A stretch of DNA of 64,000 nt from Methanothrix sp. (GCA_029907715.1 JARYLI010000007.1:41618-105617); one strand, 5' to 3'. Counted from the first letter of the stretch, positions 7,843 through 17,174 are shown. Notes: generated from the letters alone by a model not told the origin. Numbers and translations: made by a program.

Positions 7843-9744
7843 ATGGAGCCGGAGAGGATATCATATCATGAATCTGTTCGGCGGATGTACGAGCAGATAA
7901 GGAAAGATGGCATGAGCAACCTCTGGGACCGCTATGAGTCCCAGGGCATGGGAGGAGATCCCGACAGGAGATGCCCGTACTGCATGGCAGGGACGCGATG
8001 CGATCTCTGCTCCAACGGCCCCTGCAGGGCAGATGCATCGAAGGACAGGCGGGGTGTCTGCGGGATATCAGCGGATGGCATGGCGATGCGCATGATGCTT
8101 CTGAGAAACGTGATGGGCGCATCGACATACCATTACCATGCGGAGCAGACGATAAGGACGCTCAGAGCAACAGCTCTTGGCAGAACTCCGTTCAGGATCG
8201 TTGAGCAGAAAAAGCTGAGACGTCTCGCCTCCATGCTCGATATCGATACATCCGGATCTCCAGAGGATACAGCTCTCAGGCTCTGTGATGCGGTCGAAGC
8301 TGACTTCAACCGGAGCTACTATCAGGAGAGCCAGATCGTGGAGGCGTTCGCACCTGCTGAGCGGAAGGATCTGTGGCGAGCTTTAGGCATATTTCCTGGA
8401 GGCATCCACGGGGAGATACTTCTGGCCACAGGCTCATGCCTCACAAACGTTGATGGAAGTTATGAGAGCCTGGCGATGAAGGCGATGCGCCTCTCGATAG
8501 CCATGGCGTATCAGAGCCAGATGATGCTGGAACACTGCCAGGACGTGCTCTTCGGTGTTCCTAGGCCTCACAGGATGATGGTCGATCTTGGAGTCCTGGA
8601 TCCGGATTACGTGAATGTCGTGGTCAACGGCCACGAGCCGTTCATGGGCTTCGCGATGATAATGCTCGCCAGGCAGCCTGAATGGCAGGAGAGGGCGAGG
8701 AGCGCGGGCGCAAGGGGTCTGAGGATAATAGCGAGCATCGAGACCGGCCAGGAGATAATACAGCGCTGGTCCATGGATGAGGTGCTCGGTGGTTTTACCG
8801 GAAACTGGATCTCTCAGGAGCCAATGATGGCCACAGGCTCCATAGACCTCATGGCATGCGATATGAACTGCTCGCTTCCTCTTGATCCGGAGTATGCGAG
8901 GAGATACGGCTTCAGGCTGGTTCCCGTCAGCGAGCTTGTTGCGTTTGAAGGCATCAGTGACAGGCTGAATTATGTGCCTGAGCAGGTGGAGCATCAGGCC
9001 GCAAAGCTCCTGGAGATGGCGATATCTAACTATCCCTCGCGCAGATCGGGAGAGAGGCACGTGAGGGATCTGCCTGCTGGGGAGGCGACTGTTGGTTTCT
9101 CCACGGAGAGCATTCTGGAACTGCTTGGCGGCAGCCTCGATCCGCTTCTGAATGCGCTGAAATCAGGGCAGATCAGGGGCATTGTGGGTCTGGTCTCATG
9201 CACAACGCTCAGAGATTCAGGTCAGGATGTGCACAGCGTCGCACTGGCAAAGGAGCTCATAAAAAGAGATGTTCTGATCCTCTCAATGGGCTGCGGAAAT
9301 GCTGCCATGCAGCTCGCCGGACTCTGTCGAAAGGAGGCTGCAGCTCTGGCAGGCAGCGGTCTGGAAGGGGTCTGCAGCTCTCTTGGTATCCCTCCAGTGC
9401 TGAGCTACGGGACATGCACCGATGTCGGCAGGCTCTCCGAGCTTCTCAGGAGCGTCTCGGAGATGCTTTGCGTGTCTGTCAAGGATCTGCCGGTGGCTGC
9501 TGCAGCGCCTGAATACATGGAGCAGAAGGCCACAATCGATGCTATCTTCGCGCTTGCGTTTGGCCTCTACACATACGTGAACCCTGTGCCGACAATCACC
9601 GGAGCTCCTCGGCTGCTGGATCTGCTCCTCAGAGGCTGCAGGGAGATAACAGGCGGCGTGATATCTGTGGAGAAAGATCCTGTGAAGGCTGCAGAGCTGA
9701 TACTGGGGCACATCGAGGAGAAACGATCTGCGCTCGGGATCTGA
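7843..9744 (+). CDS. Ni-CO dehydrogenase homologue with altered C-cluster
   Basis: 633 residues from ATG 7843 (GGAG eight bases upstream). Homologous to monofunctional CO dehydrogenase CooS. The N-terminal iron-sulfur motif is CPYC, then GTRCDLC, SNGPCR and GVC, giving B/D-cluster-type cysteines. Putative C-cluster ligands are H264 (NGHEPF), C343 (DMNC), C453 (VSCTT), C484 (MGCGNAA) and C525 (GTCTDVG). The expected CCTGNE motif that supplies a further Cys (C295 in Carboxydothermus CODH-II) reads SIETGQE, putting Glu300 there. The family couples CO oxidation to ferredoxin. Loss of one cluster ligand means normal CO chemistry cannot be assumed. No CooF or ACS subunit gene is adjacent. An ATG at 7798 in frame would add 15 residues. 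Confidence 0.85.
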   Translation: MEPERISYHESVRRMYEQIRKDGMSNLWDRYESQGMGGDPDRRCPYCMAGTRCDLCSNGPCRADASKDRRGVCGISADGMAMRMMLLRNVMGASTYHYHAEQTIRTLRATALGRTPFRIVEQKKLRRLASMLDIDTSGSPEDTALRLCDAVEADFNRSYYQESQIVEAFAPAERKDLWRALGIFPGGIHGEILLATGSCLTNVDGSYESLAMKAMRLSIAMAYQSQMMLEHCQDVLFGVPRPHRMMVDLGVLDPDYVNVVVNGHEPFMGFAMIMLARQPEWQERARSAGARGLRIIASIETGQEIIQRWSMDEVLGGFTGNWISQEPMMATGSIDLMACDMNCSLPLDPEYARRYGFRLVPVSELVAFEGISDRLNYVPEQVEHQAAKLLEMAISNYPSRRSGERHVRDLPAGEATVGFSTESILELLGGSLDPLLNALKSGQIRGIVGLVSCTTLRDSGQDVHSVALAKELIKRDVLILSMGCGNAAMQLAGLCRKEAAALAGSGLEGVCSSLGIPPVLSYGTCTDVGRLSELLRSVSEMLCVSVKDLPVAAAAPEYMEQKATIDAIFALAFGLYTYVNPVPTITGAPRLLDLLLRGCREITGGVISVEKDPVKAAELILGHIEEKRSALGI

Positions 9745-9791
9745 TTCTGCGGTGAGCCGCATGATCCGGCCCTCTTGCGAGGAGTATCGAC

Positions 9792-9914
9792 GAACATGCT
9801 CAATACGTTGAGGTAAATTGCCCTCTTGGCGGATTTCTGGATGAACAACATGCCCGATGATAGCGGCTTCACTTGATCAGTAACTCAAGTACGCTCACGA
9901 TATTGAGTAAATAC
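9792..9914 (-). mobile_element. MITE-D copy 1
   Basis: 123 bp with imperfect terminal inverted repeats, GAACATGCTCAATACGTTGA at one end and CTCACGATATTGAGTAAATAC at the other. It is flanked by a perfect 8-bp duplication, GTATCGAC at 9784-9791 and 9915-9922. It has no coding capacity. The orientation is opposite to the copies at 23913 and 39584. Confidence 0.9.
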
Positions 9915-9989
9915 GTATCGACAATTCGTGAAACCACATCCGAGCATTGGATGCTCGATATCAGCAGAGCTCTCACAGCGTGATAAGAG

Positions 9990-10079
9990 GGACCTGTCCG
10001 GATAAGAGCTGTGGCCAGAAATCTGGATCGTCCCCTCTTTTGCACATAATAAACACCTAATACTTATTCGGACACGTCC
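9990..10079 (+). mobile_element. MITE-E copy 2
   Basis: 90 bp with 17-bp terminal inverted repeats that match at 15 positions: left GGACCTGTCCGGATAAG, right CTTATTCGGACACGTCC. It is flanked by a perfect 8-bp duplication, GATAAGAG at 9982-9989 and 10080-10087. It ends 56 bp before the start of the DUF362 gene, so it may supply part of that upstream region. Confidence 0.85.
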
Positions 10080-10135
10080 GATAAGAGCATGGAAAGCCTG
10101 ATTAGCAGGCCAGCACATTCACAAAGGGGAGTATC

Positions 10136-11242
10136 ATGACCAGCGATGTTTACTTTGCGGACATGAGATCCAGGAGCGACGGCGAGAACAAGCTCGAGAA
10201 GATCAGAAGGCTCTTCAACGCTGCAGGCTTCGATAAAATTATCGATAAAGGCGATCTCACCGCCATAAAGCTCCACTTCGGCGAGGTGGGGAATGACACG
10301 TACATCAGCCCTGTATTCGTGCGTGAGGTCGTGAAGCTTGTGAAGGAGAAGGGGGCGCGGCCGTTTCTGACGGACACTAACACGCTGTACAGCGGCGGCC
10401 GTGGGAACTCTGTGGACCACATCCGGACAGCGATAGGGCATGGCTTCGCATATGCGGTCGTCGACGCGCCCGTCATAATCGCAGACGGACTGCGTGGCGA
10501 GAACCACGTCAGTGTTGATGTGAACCTCAATCACTTCAGGTCTGTGAAGATCGCAGGGGATATCGCCAGCGCCGATAGCATGATCGTGCTCTCTCACTTC
10601 AAGGCGCACATGGTGGCGGGCTTCGGCGGGGCGATAAAGAACCTCGGAATGGGGTGCGCGCCGCCGATCGGAAAGGCTGAGCAGCACACTGCAAAGCCCA
10701 TGGTGTATAAAGAGAAATGCAGGGGATGCGGCAGATGCATGAAGGCGTGCCCCAGGTCTGCAATCTCTGTGGTTGACGGGAAAGCATACATAGATCTCGG
10801 TGTCTGTGTCGGCTGCGGTGAGTGCGTCAGGGCATGCCTGGAGAGGGCAATGGACTTCGACTGGACTGTTGCGATACCCCCATTCGTGGAGAGGATGGTT
10901 GAGTATGCATATGGAGCTGTTCTCGGCAAATCCGGACGCGTCGGTTTCTTCAACTTTCTGATCGATATAACGCCGGACTGCGACTGCGTCCCCTGGTCCG
11001 ATGCCCCGGTGGTCCCGGACATAGGAATTCTCGCGTCAAGGGATCCGGTTGCAATCGACATGGCCAGCTATGATCTGGTCAATGCGCAGATGGGCATCGA
11101 GAACAGCTACCTGAAGAGCAACAGGAAGCCTGGAGAGGACAAGTTCAGGGGGTGCTGGGAGTCGACGAACGCACTGCATCAGATCGAATATGGGGAGAAG
11201 ATCGGACTTGGAACAAGCAGATACAGACTCATCAGGATCTGA
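10136..11242 (+). CDS. DUF362 protein with two [4Fe-4S] clusters
   Basis: 368 residues. The DUF362 part surrounds a bacterial-type ferredoxin insert: CRGCGRCMKACP at about residues 199-210 and CVGCGECVRAC at about 224-234, each a C-x2-C-x2-C-x3-C motif for a [4Fe-4S] cluster. DUF362 proteins are common in methanogens and presumed electron-transfer proteins, but their partners are generally unknown. The next gene starts 53 bases before this one ends, so the two are probably translated from one mRNA. The start codon follows AAGGGGAG seven bases upstream. Confidence 0.85.
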   Translation: MTSDVYFADMRSRSDGENKLEKIRRLFNAAGFDKIIDKGDLTAIKLHFGEVGNDTYISPVFVREVVKLVKEKGARPFLTDTNTLYSGGRGNSVDHIRTAIGHGFAYAVVDAPVIIADGLRGENHVSVDVNLNHFRSVKIAGDIASADSMIVLSHFKAHMVAGFGGAIKNLGMGCAPPIGKAEQHTAKPMVYKEKCRGCGRCMKACPRSAISVVDGKAYIDLGVCVGCGECVRACLERAMDFDWTVAIPPFVERMVEYAYGAVLGKSGRVGFFNFLIDITPDCDCVPWSDAPVVPDIGILASRDPVAIDMASYDLVNAQMGIENSYLKSNRKPGEDKFRGCWESTNALHQIEYGEKIGLGTSRYRLIRI

Positions 11243-12488
11243 TCCCAGGGTTCTCTGCGCGTTCAACGTCAACATCGACTGCGTTCACACCATCACAGGG
11301 AAGGAGATTGAGATGCTCTTTCGGGATCTCTGTCCACCACCGGACATCAGATCTCCGGAGATCCCATCAGAGATAACGTCCCTGGATGCTCTCGCTATCT
11401 CGATCCTCTCTCACATGCGCCGTGGAACAGGCGGCGAGATCATCATTGAGAGTGAGAGGATCGCTGATGAGATATCATCGCTCTTCAACTGGGAGATCAG
11501 GATGGGAGGGAACGCAGGAAACATCGCGAACGTTCTCGCCGCGCTCGGAGCAGAACCTGTCGTCAACGTACCATCACTGACCCCACGCCAGGCATCTCTC
11601 TTTCATCCAGCGGTCAGGGTCCCGGTCATGGATGGAGGCGTCTCACTCACAGATCCCGTGCATGCATCAGAGGTGGGCCAGGAGCTAAGGCACTTTGTGA
11701 TCCAGTACAGGGGTGGTGAGAGTGTCGATCTCCCTTCGGGAAGAATCACAGCCCCGAGGGAGAACAGGATAATCGCGACGTTCGACCCGATGAATCGAAT
11801 CATGCACATCAATCCATCATTTCGAGCGTTTCTGGAGAGGCAGGATCCGGATGTGATGGGAGTGATTCTCTCGGGATTCCATCTCGTCCCCCACGACATG
11901 CACAGGGAGATATTCGAGGCGCGGCTGGGATCGATGAGCCGATGGATCTCCACAAGGTACACCCACGCTGAGATGGGCAGTTTCGAGCGGCCGGAGATCA
12001 TGAGATCCCTCCTGGGGATCCTGGATGTCGATAGCATCGGCATGAACGAGGATGAGCTCTCGATGCTGACGAATTCAGGAGACGACTGTGAGGAGATCGC
12101 GGGGGCTGCTGAGCAGATCCACGATGAGTTTGATATTCCAAGGGTGTGTGTCCACACCCGGGAGTTCACGGTGAGCATCTCCCCCGATCCAATAAAAGAG
12201 ATCGCTGCGCTGGAGCTGGGCGCGGAGATCGCAGGCAGGCTCGCCGCGACAGGTTGTATTGAACGAGAGGTGGAGCTTGGCGTGAGCGATGCGGGAAGAA
12301 AAGCGGTGGAGGATGTTCTTCGCCTGGGGGGAACGAAGGCCGGGCTCGGTGCTTTCAAAGAAAAAGGTGGATCAAGCGTCTGCGTCCATCCGTCTTTCAT
12401 AGCTTCTGATCCTGTTACGACCGTCGGCCTGGGGGACGCGCTGACCGCGGCCACATTCTACAGGCTCGTTACGACTTCCATCTCCTGA
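11190..12488 (+). CDS. ADP-dependent phosphofructokinase/glucokinase family protein
   Basis: About 430 residues with the ADP-PFK/ADP-GK fold (ribokinase-like). Visible landmarks are FNVNIDCVH near residue 25, the substrate/loop motif MGGNAGNIANVLAALGAEP at about 105-123 and the C-terminal catalytic GLGDALTAATF, whose Asp is the likely base. Members phosphorylate fructose-6-phosphate or glucose with ADP in the modified archaeal glycolysis; the sequence alone does not tell which. With the phosphorylase at 1-164 and enolase at 50684 it suggests glycogen and sugar-phosphate turnover. The first 20 residues look unlike the family, and a TTG start near 11208 is possible. It overlaps the DUF362 gene by 53 bp. 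Confidence 0.8.
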   Translation: MGRRSDLEQADTDSSGSDPRVLCAFNVNIDCVHTITGKEIEMLFRDLCPPPDIRSPEIPSEITSLDALAISILSHMRRGTGGEIIIESERIADEISSLFNWEIRMGGNAGNIANVLAALGAEPVVNVPSLTPRQASLFHPAVRVPVMDGGVSLTDPVHASEVGQELRHFVIQYRGGESVDLPSGRITAPRENRIIATFDPMNRIMHINPSFRAFLERQDPDVMGVILSGFHLVPHDMHREIFEARLGSMSRWISTRYTHAEMGSFERPEIMRSLLGILDVDSIGMNEDELSMLTNSGDDCEEIAGAAEQIHDEFDIPRVCVHTREFTVSISPDPIKEIAALELGAEIAGRLAATGCIEREVELGVSDAGRKAVEDVLRLGGTKAGLGAFKEKGGSSVCVHPSFIASDPVTTVGLGDALTAATFYRLVTTSIS

Positions 12489-12583
12489 TTGGTCCGCAAC
12501 CCTCCACGCTGCCCAGCCACGGAAGCGGATCGCCGGAGCCATGCGATATAATCACAGGGAGCAGCCAGGTCTGCGTCCGTGCA

Positions 12584-14617
12584 TCATATGCCTGCGAGGA
12601 GTGTGTACCTCTCCGGAGGCTCTGCGAGTGGATACGGGTCGTCCTCCAGGCCAACACTCTTGCCTCTGTCCAGTATCCCATCGCTGTTCCTGTCATCCCC
12701 CTCAAATCCGTGCCAGTAGTTGCCCATCCTGCTCTCGAAGCTCCTGCCGCGATATACGTACCGAATGGCTGTGGGAGAACTCCAGGAATTGCTTGAGATG
12801 TATGAAACGACATCGTTTCTGTTCTGAACGAAGCTGTTGAGGTATATCTGATTCTCGCTTGACTCTATGGGATACATGCCCTCATCCAGCGCCAGGCCGT
12901 TGGTGTTGTATGATATGCTGTTCATCCTCAGAAGGTTCTTCCAGGAGCGCGAGAGCACAATTCCGCTGCTGCACCTCGAGACGTTATTTCTCTCGATTCT
13001 GTTCCCATTCGATCCGTCCAGGCGAATCCCGCTCTTCGAGTCTGTGACGAGATTCCCGGCGATCTCCGTATCATATGCAGCATGGAGCCTTATGCCCTCA
13101 ACCGCGTTCTTCATGGTGTTGCCATACACAGCGCCCCTCTCCGAGGCGTTGACGAGAATCGCAACGTCAGCTCCGGTTATGGTGCTGTTGACTGTCCTGA
13201 ATCCGGGGGAATTGTCGATGAGAATCGCCTGTGGCACCCCCTCGAACGAGTTTTCGATCGCTTGGATGCCATCAGACATCTCGGCGATCACGCCTGAGCT
13301 GCTCTGCCTGAGGGTGTTGCCCTCGAGCCTGGAGTTGGGTGAGCGTATGAGATGAACGCACAGATCGCCACCCTCGATGGTGTTCGCTGATATGATGCTA
13401 CCACTGGAGGCGTTTGCCTGAACGCCAAGTCTGCATCCCGTGAGGTTATTTCCTGCAACGAGATTCCTGGAGCCCGATGAGATCAGTATGCCTGTGAGCT
13501 CGTCAGAGATCGTGTTGCCGGTGATGCTGTTGTTCATCGACCTCTCGAGGATGACTCCCGTCTCTCCACCACTTATCCGGTTTCCTTCTGCGATATTGAG
13601 ATCTGCGCCCTCCATGTGGATCGAATGGGGGCTGTCGCCCATAACATTCCCGCTTATGATGTTGTTCCTGGAGCCTCTCACACTCAGCCCGCCGATATCA
13701 TTAGACCTCAGGTCGTTCGATGATATTGTATTGTTATCAGAATAGTAGATCATCACTCCATATGCATCATTCATCCTGAGATCATTCCCGGTGATGCTGT
13801 TGTTCCAGGCGGTGTAAAGGTACACAGCGTAGTCGTTCGTCCTTGCGGTGTTTCTCGAGATCAAGTTTTCTGATGACAGGTATGGATATACACCGTAATC
13901 GTTGTTCTCGAGGATGTTGCCCTCAACAGCACATCCATGGGACTCGGAGAGCACTATGCCGTAGTCGTTCGTATCTGCGGTGTTGTTTCTGATAACGCAA
14001 TCATCTGATCTGTAAGCCTTAATCCCACTTCCAAGGTTGAAGCTCGCATTGTTGCCATCCACGAGATTCCCGCGAGATCTGAGAAGGAGTATGCCTGCAT
14101 TGTTGTTCTCATACACCCGGTTCATTCTCACAGTATTATGAGGGGACGCGGCCACGATTCCGGCGAAGTGGCATTCTGTTATGTTGCTATCAACAACAGA
14201 TCCATTCCCCCCGAGGAGCAGGATGCCGGCGAACGAATCGCTCACGTTGCATCCTGATATCATGGCGCCCTCTGAGAGGACCCTGATACCAGCTGCTCCC
14301 CATCCGCTCGCATTCATTATGATGAATCTGCTTACACTGACACCCTCTGAGGAGAGCACAAAACCATCCAGGCCGCCTCCGTCCAGGACCGGAATGCCCT
14401 CCCCGGAGTCGACCCCTCTTACACTTACTGACTTTGTTATGTTAACGCTCTCCGCGTAAACTCCGCTAAGCACCTCGATCGTATCCCCATCCTCTGCCAG
14501 GGCAAGAGCCGCCTGTATACTTGCGAAATCCGCGACTCCATCGTCATCAACCTTTATCAGTCGCCCCTCAGACGGAATGAGGAGAAGCAGCATGATTGCA
14601 CATAGCATGAGCCTCAT
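12584..14617 (-). CDS. secreted NosD-like parallel beta-helix protein
   Basis: 677 residues starting with a signal peptide (MRLMLCAIMLLLLIPSEG). The motif VDDDGVADFASIQAALALAEDG that follows is the usual entry into right-handed parallel beta-helix proteins of the NosD/PbH1 type. The body is made of more than twenty repeats of about 22-24 residues with the pattern 'N.I..N....I.L..S..N.I.GN'. Such proteins in methanogens are extracellular, perhaps sheath- or carbohydrate-associated. No copper-chaperone partners (nosF, nosY) are nearby, so a NosD role in denitrification is not implied. Function in this organism is unknown. Confidence 0.85.
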   Translation of the reverse strand: MRLMLCAIMLLLLIPSEGRLIKVDDDGVADFASIQAALALAEDGDTIEVLSGVYAESVNITKSVSVRGVDSGEGIPVLDGGGLDGFVLSSEGVSVSRFIIMNASGWGAAGIRVLSEGAMISGCNVSDSFAGILLLGGNGSVVDSNITECHFAGIVAASPHNTVRMNRVYENNNAGILLLRSRGNLVDGNNASFNLGSGIKAYRSDDCVIRNNTADTNDYGIVLSESHGCAVEGNILENNDYGVYPYLSSENLISRNTARTNDYAVYLYTAWNNSITGNDLRMNDAYGVMIYYSDNNTISSNDLRSNDIGGLSVRGSRNNIISGNVMGDSPHSIHMEGADLNIAEGNRISGGETGVILERSMNNSITGNTISDELTGILISSGSRNLVAGNNLTGCRLGVQANASSGSIISANTIEGGDLCVHLIRSPNSRLEGNTLRQSSSGVIAEMSDGIQAIENSFEGVPQAILIDNSPGFRTVNSTITGADVAILVNASERGAVYGNTMKNAVEGIRLHAAYDTEIAGNLVTDSKSGIRLDGSNGNRIERNNVSRCSSGIVLSRSWKNLLRMNSISYNTNGLALDEGMYPIESSENQIYLNSFVQNRNDVVSYISSNSWSSPTAIRYVYRGRSFESRMGNYWHGFEGDDRNSDGILDRGKSVGLEDDPYPLAEPPERYTLLAGI

Positions 14618-14825
14618 CGCGATCTACCACACCCTCTCATGATATAAGCCGGCCATCTGTCTTATGCAGCTCACATCGTAAATACTTATCCGATGATATG
14701 ATGCTGCATGTGGAACAGCTCCACCAGTGGAGATCTTCGGTTTGGACGAGAGTCGAGAGGACTGAGACAGTGATCAAACTCAACCTCCACGTGGGCAGAA
14801 ATCAGGCTGAAAATCATGGTCGCGA

Positions 14826-14898
<73 letters not shown>

Positions 14899-14900
14899 GA

Positions 14901-14974
14901 TGGGCTCGATGCGATTCGAACGCATGACCTCCGCCATGTCAAGGCGACGTCATAACCAGCTAGACCACGAGCCC
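14901..14974 (-). tRNA. tRNA-Val (GAC)
   Basis: 74 nt with acceptor stem GGGCTCG/CGAGCCC. The anticodon loop TTGACAT lies in a stem TCGCC/GGCGG, giving anticodon GAC. The T-loop is TTCGAAT and the discriminator is A. It is the first gene of the Val-Phe pair. Confidence 0.95.
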
Positions 14975-15000
14975 ACGTAACCAACTTGATCCACTATCGG

Positions 15001-15010
15001 TAAATAAATC
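15001..15010 (-). promoter_or_regulatory. TATA box for tRNA-Val/Phe
   Basis: Minus-strand GATTTATTTA about 30 bp upstream of the tRNA-Val 5' end, the expected position for an archaeal TATA box driving the two tRNAs. Confidence 0.5.
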
Positions 15011-15241
15011 CTTCGGTTCCGGCTGTGATGGTTATGAAATGGAAACTCGGGCGGAAGATCGCTCAGGAAAAGTTTGTGGGATCGCATCATTGAACGATCT
15101 GCAACGAAATCGATGTTCTTCGACACAACACTTCACAGCTCCTGCACAGCCACATGCGGTTGCTCTCAGCGACAGAGTCACAAGACATGAAACATCAGTT
15201 ATCTGCACATCCCGGTGCGATAGCTATAAAGCAGAGGTGCT

Positions 15242-16300
15242 ATGGAGATCTGCGATATGAGATCGTTGCTCGCACTCCTCTCAGTTCTGCTCTTCATCCA
15301 GGAACCTGCGATCTCGCAGCATGTGGAGGACATCTACTCAAATATCGATTCGTGCGATGTGAGTTTATCAGGTGATGTATCTGGCTGTTATCTCCTGGCA
15401 GAACTCATGCGCTCCGGTGTTGTTTTAAGCAGCCATGTTCTTCCAGTGGATACGCCCGGCACCGTGATAATCAGCTGGAACCTGAGCGATCAGGAAGAGG
15501 GGGCGTATGAGGCATGCGCCAGCCTGACCAGGGACGGGACCGTCCTGGAGAGGAGATGCCACAGCTTCTACCACGGAGGAGAGACACCTCTGAGATTTGA
15601 TGTCAGGGATTTTCTGGCAGACTCCTCCGGCATACACATGATCATATACGCAGCGGATCCTGCGATTGTTGATATCTATTACATGCTCATATCGGGAGAC
15701 AGGGCTGTTTACATCTACAGAGATAGATCCGTGAAGATCGCAGGTGGGAGAGGCGTGCCCACGCTCATAGAGTGGAAGTGGCCTGTGCTGCTGAGTGCCG
15801 GAGAGACGTACACAGGCAGGGTTAAGATAGTAGAGCAGTCCACAGGCCAGACGCGCGCCTTCATGAACAGATTCGTCGCTGTGGAGAACGCCAGGATCAC
15901 CGAGACCTATGAGGATGAGATGGGCGCATCTGCGACGGTTCTTGGCATATCAAGGGTGCCGTTCAGGGGAAGCCTCAGGTTCGTTCTCACCAACGGCACA
16001 GATGTCGAGGTCGTCGAGAAGAGAACTCCTGTGCTTCTTGAGGGCGATGATGAGACCGTGGAGATCTCCTGGAACAGAACGCTTGATCCGGGCATCTACC
16101 ATCTAAGGGTGCTGCTCCTCAACAGCAGCGGGGCCGTGGTGGATCTCCGGGAGAGTGTGATAGAGGCAGAGCCTGTCATCAGGAGAGAACAGAATGAGAG
16201 CGCCTCGAGCAGGAGCAGCCCGTTCCCACCGGTTCTGGCTGGAGTGATTGCGATACTCTCAGTCAGACAGATAATAAGGAGATGTGGCCGAAAAAGGTAG
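15242..16300 (+). CDS. membrane-anchored surface protein of unknown function
   Basis: 352 residues. A signal peptide (LLALLSVLLFIQEPAIS) is followed by an extracellular region of about 290 residues with many N-x-S/T sites and beta-rich, Ig-like spacing. A Ser/Asn-rich linker follows, and then a C-terminal hydrophobic segment (FPPVLAGVIAILSV) and a basic tail, which suggests an anchor. Two starts are possible: ATG 15242 with GAGGTG just upstream, and ATG 15257 with GGAG nine bases upstream. I did not recognise a domain. A MITE-A copy abuts the stop codon exactly. Confidence 0.7.
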   Translation: MEICDMRSLLALLSVLLFIQEPAISQHVEDIYSNIDSCDVSLSGDVSGCYLLAELMRSGVVLSSHVLPVDTPGTVIISWNLSDQEEGAYEACASLTRDGTVLERRCHSFYHGGETPLRFDVRDFLADSSGIHMIIYAADPAIVDIYYMLISGDRAVYIYRDRSVKIAGGRGVPTLIEWKWPVLLSAGETYTGRVKIVEQSTGQTRAFMNRFVAVENARITETYEDEMGASATVLGISRVPFRGSLRFVLTNGTDVEVVEKRTPVLLEGDDETVEISWNRTLDPGIYHLRVLLLNSSGAVVDLRESVIEAEPVIRREQNESASSRSSPFPPVLAGVIAILSVRQIIRRCGRKR

Positions 16301-16437
16301 CGCTCTTATGTGTTTGGCAACTTGCGGATCGTGCAATATGGTTGCTGAACGCACTTATTCATTTACATGGAATGCATAGCAAGCCCAGTGCTTCTCCCAG
16401 TGCTTCTATTGGGCAACTTAACATACGGATAAGAGCG
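16301..16437 (+). mobile_element. MITE-A copy 3
   Basis: 137 bp from CGCTCTTATGTGTTTGGCAA to CATACGGATAAGAGCG with intact 9-bp terminal repeats. It begins on the base after the TAG stop of the surface-protein gene. A short internal duplication (CCAGTGCTTCT repeated) explains the extra length. No direct target duplication can be seen. Confidence 0.8.
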
Positions 16438-16634
16438 AACTATAAATTCGCCGGAGTTTAGGATGAATAACATGGAACCTTATTTATTATAATTATTGCC
16501 ATTACTTACCTGAGATTCGTACTCCTTTATCCACAAAAATTTACAAAAGATACCTTGCTCCAGGCAGGATCTCGAATATGCGATTTCCTGTATGAGAGCT
16601 CTGAATGGGGATATACATAAGGAGGCAAACGGTT

Positions 16635-16763
16635 ATGGAATCTTCTCTCAGCGGATGCCTTATGCAGCGGATGCATTTGTATTGGGCAGCTCGAGCTGTT
16701 TTCGTCCAGGCTGAATCATTGGCTGGAGGCCAGGTGGGGGTTCTGCTCTGCATGGCTGACTGA
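16635..16763 (+). CDS. candidate 42-residue small protein
   Basis: A short ORF from ATG 16635 to TGA 16761-16763 with a textbook ribosome binding site, AAGGAGG at 16619-16625, nine bases upstream. The peptide begins MESSLSGCLMQRMHLYW and is Ala/Leu/Val-rich afterwards, with three Cys and no recognisable domain. AT-rich sequence around 16480-16497 could serve as promoter. A second small ORF with its own RBS follows 47 bp downstream. The RBS is the main evidence for translation. It could still be chance in a repeat-rich intergenic region. Confidence 0.35.
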   Translation: MESSLSGCLMQRMHLYWAARAVFVQAESLAGGQVGVLLCMAD

Positions 16764-16810
16764 TCTGAATGGTTTCTCTGGAAAACTGCATCATGTAAAA
16801 GGTGATTGTG

Positions 16811-16897
16811 ATGAAGATCGCCATTATCGGCGCAGCCATGATCCTGGGCATGTCCATGTTTCTGCTGTACATATGCTTGTGTTGCCTCTATTCATGA
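16811..16897 (+). CDS. candidate 28-residue single-span membrane peptide
   Basis: ATG 16811 to TGA 16895-16897. An RBS match GGTGAT (16801-16806) lies five bases upstream and is complementary to the usual archaeal 16S 3' end. The peptide starts MKIAIIGAAMILGMSMFLLY and ends ICLCCLYS. It is almost wholly hydrophobic after one Lys, so it would be a small membrane protein with three Cys near its outer end. It lies behind the 42-residue ORF at 16635 in the same direction, a possible two-gene mini-operon. Confidence 0.4.
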   Translation: MKIAIIGAAMILGMSMFLLYICLCCLYS

Positions 16898-17054
16898 GTG
16901 CCCTGGTGCCCTCATCCGTAACTGCACGGGTGAGGTCAACTTTTTCACATGAAAGCATGACATGATGGGTTAACATCCTGCGACGCCTCGCTTGGACGAA
17001 GTCGACCCGCATCTCAAACGCTTACCATGAAATAGCCCGGCTGGCATCAGGATT

Positions 17055-17174
17055 CACTCCTATGTGTTTGGCAACTTGTGTGCCGTGCAAGTGGTTGCTG
17101 AACGCACCTATTCACCCACCAAGAATGAATAGCAGCACCTGTCTTCTATTGGCAGGTTATCATGGATGAAATCG
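17055..17174 (+). mobile_element. MITE-A copy 4 (degenerate right end)
   Basis: Begins CACTCCTATGTGTTTGGCAA and continues GTGGTTGCTGAACGCACCTA, closest to copy 3. The right end is eroded: GTTATCATGGATGAAATCG stands in place of ATCAGATGGATAAGAGCG. It lies just before MITE-B copy 2. Confidence 0.6.

Noticed and set aside
12584..14617. true NosD of nitrous-oxide reductase assembly
   Set aside because: Only the beta-helix repeat is shared; no nos genes are nearby and the organism type is an anaerobic methanogen.
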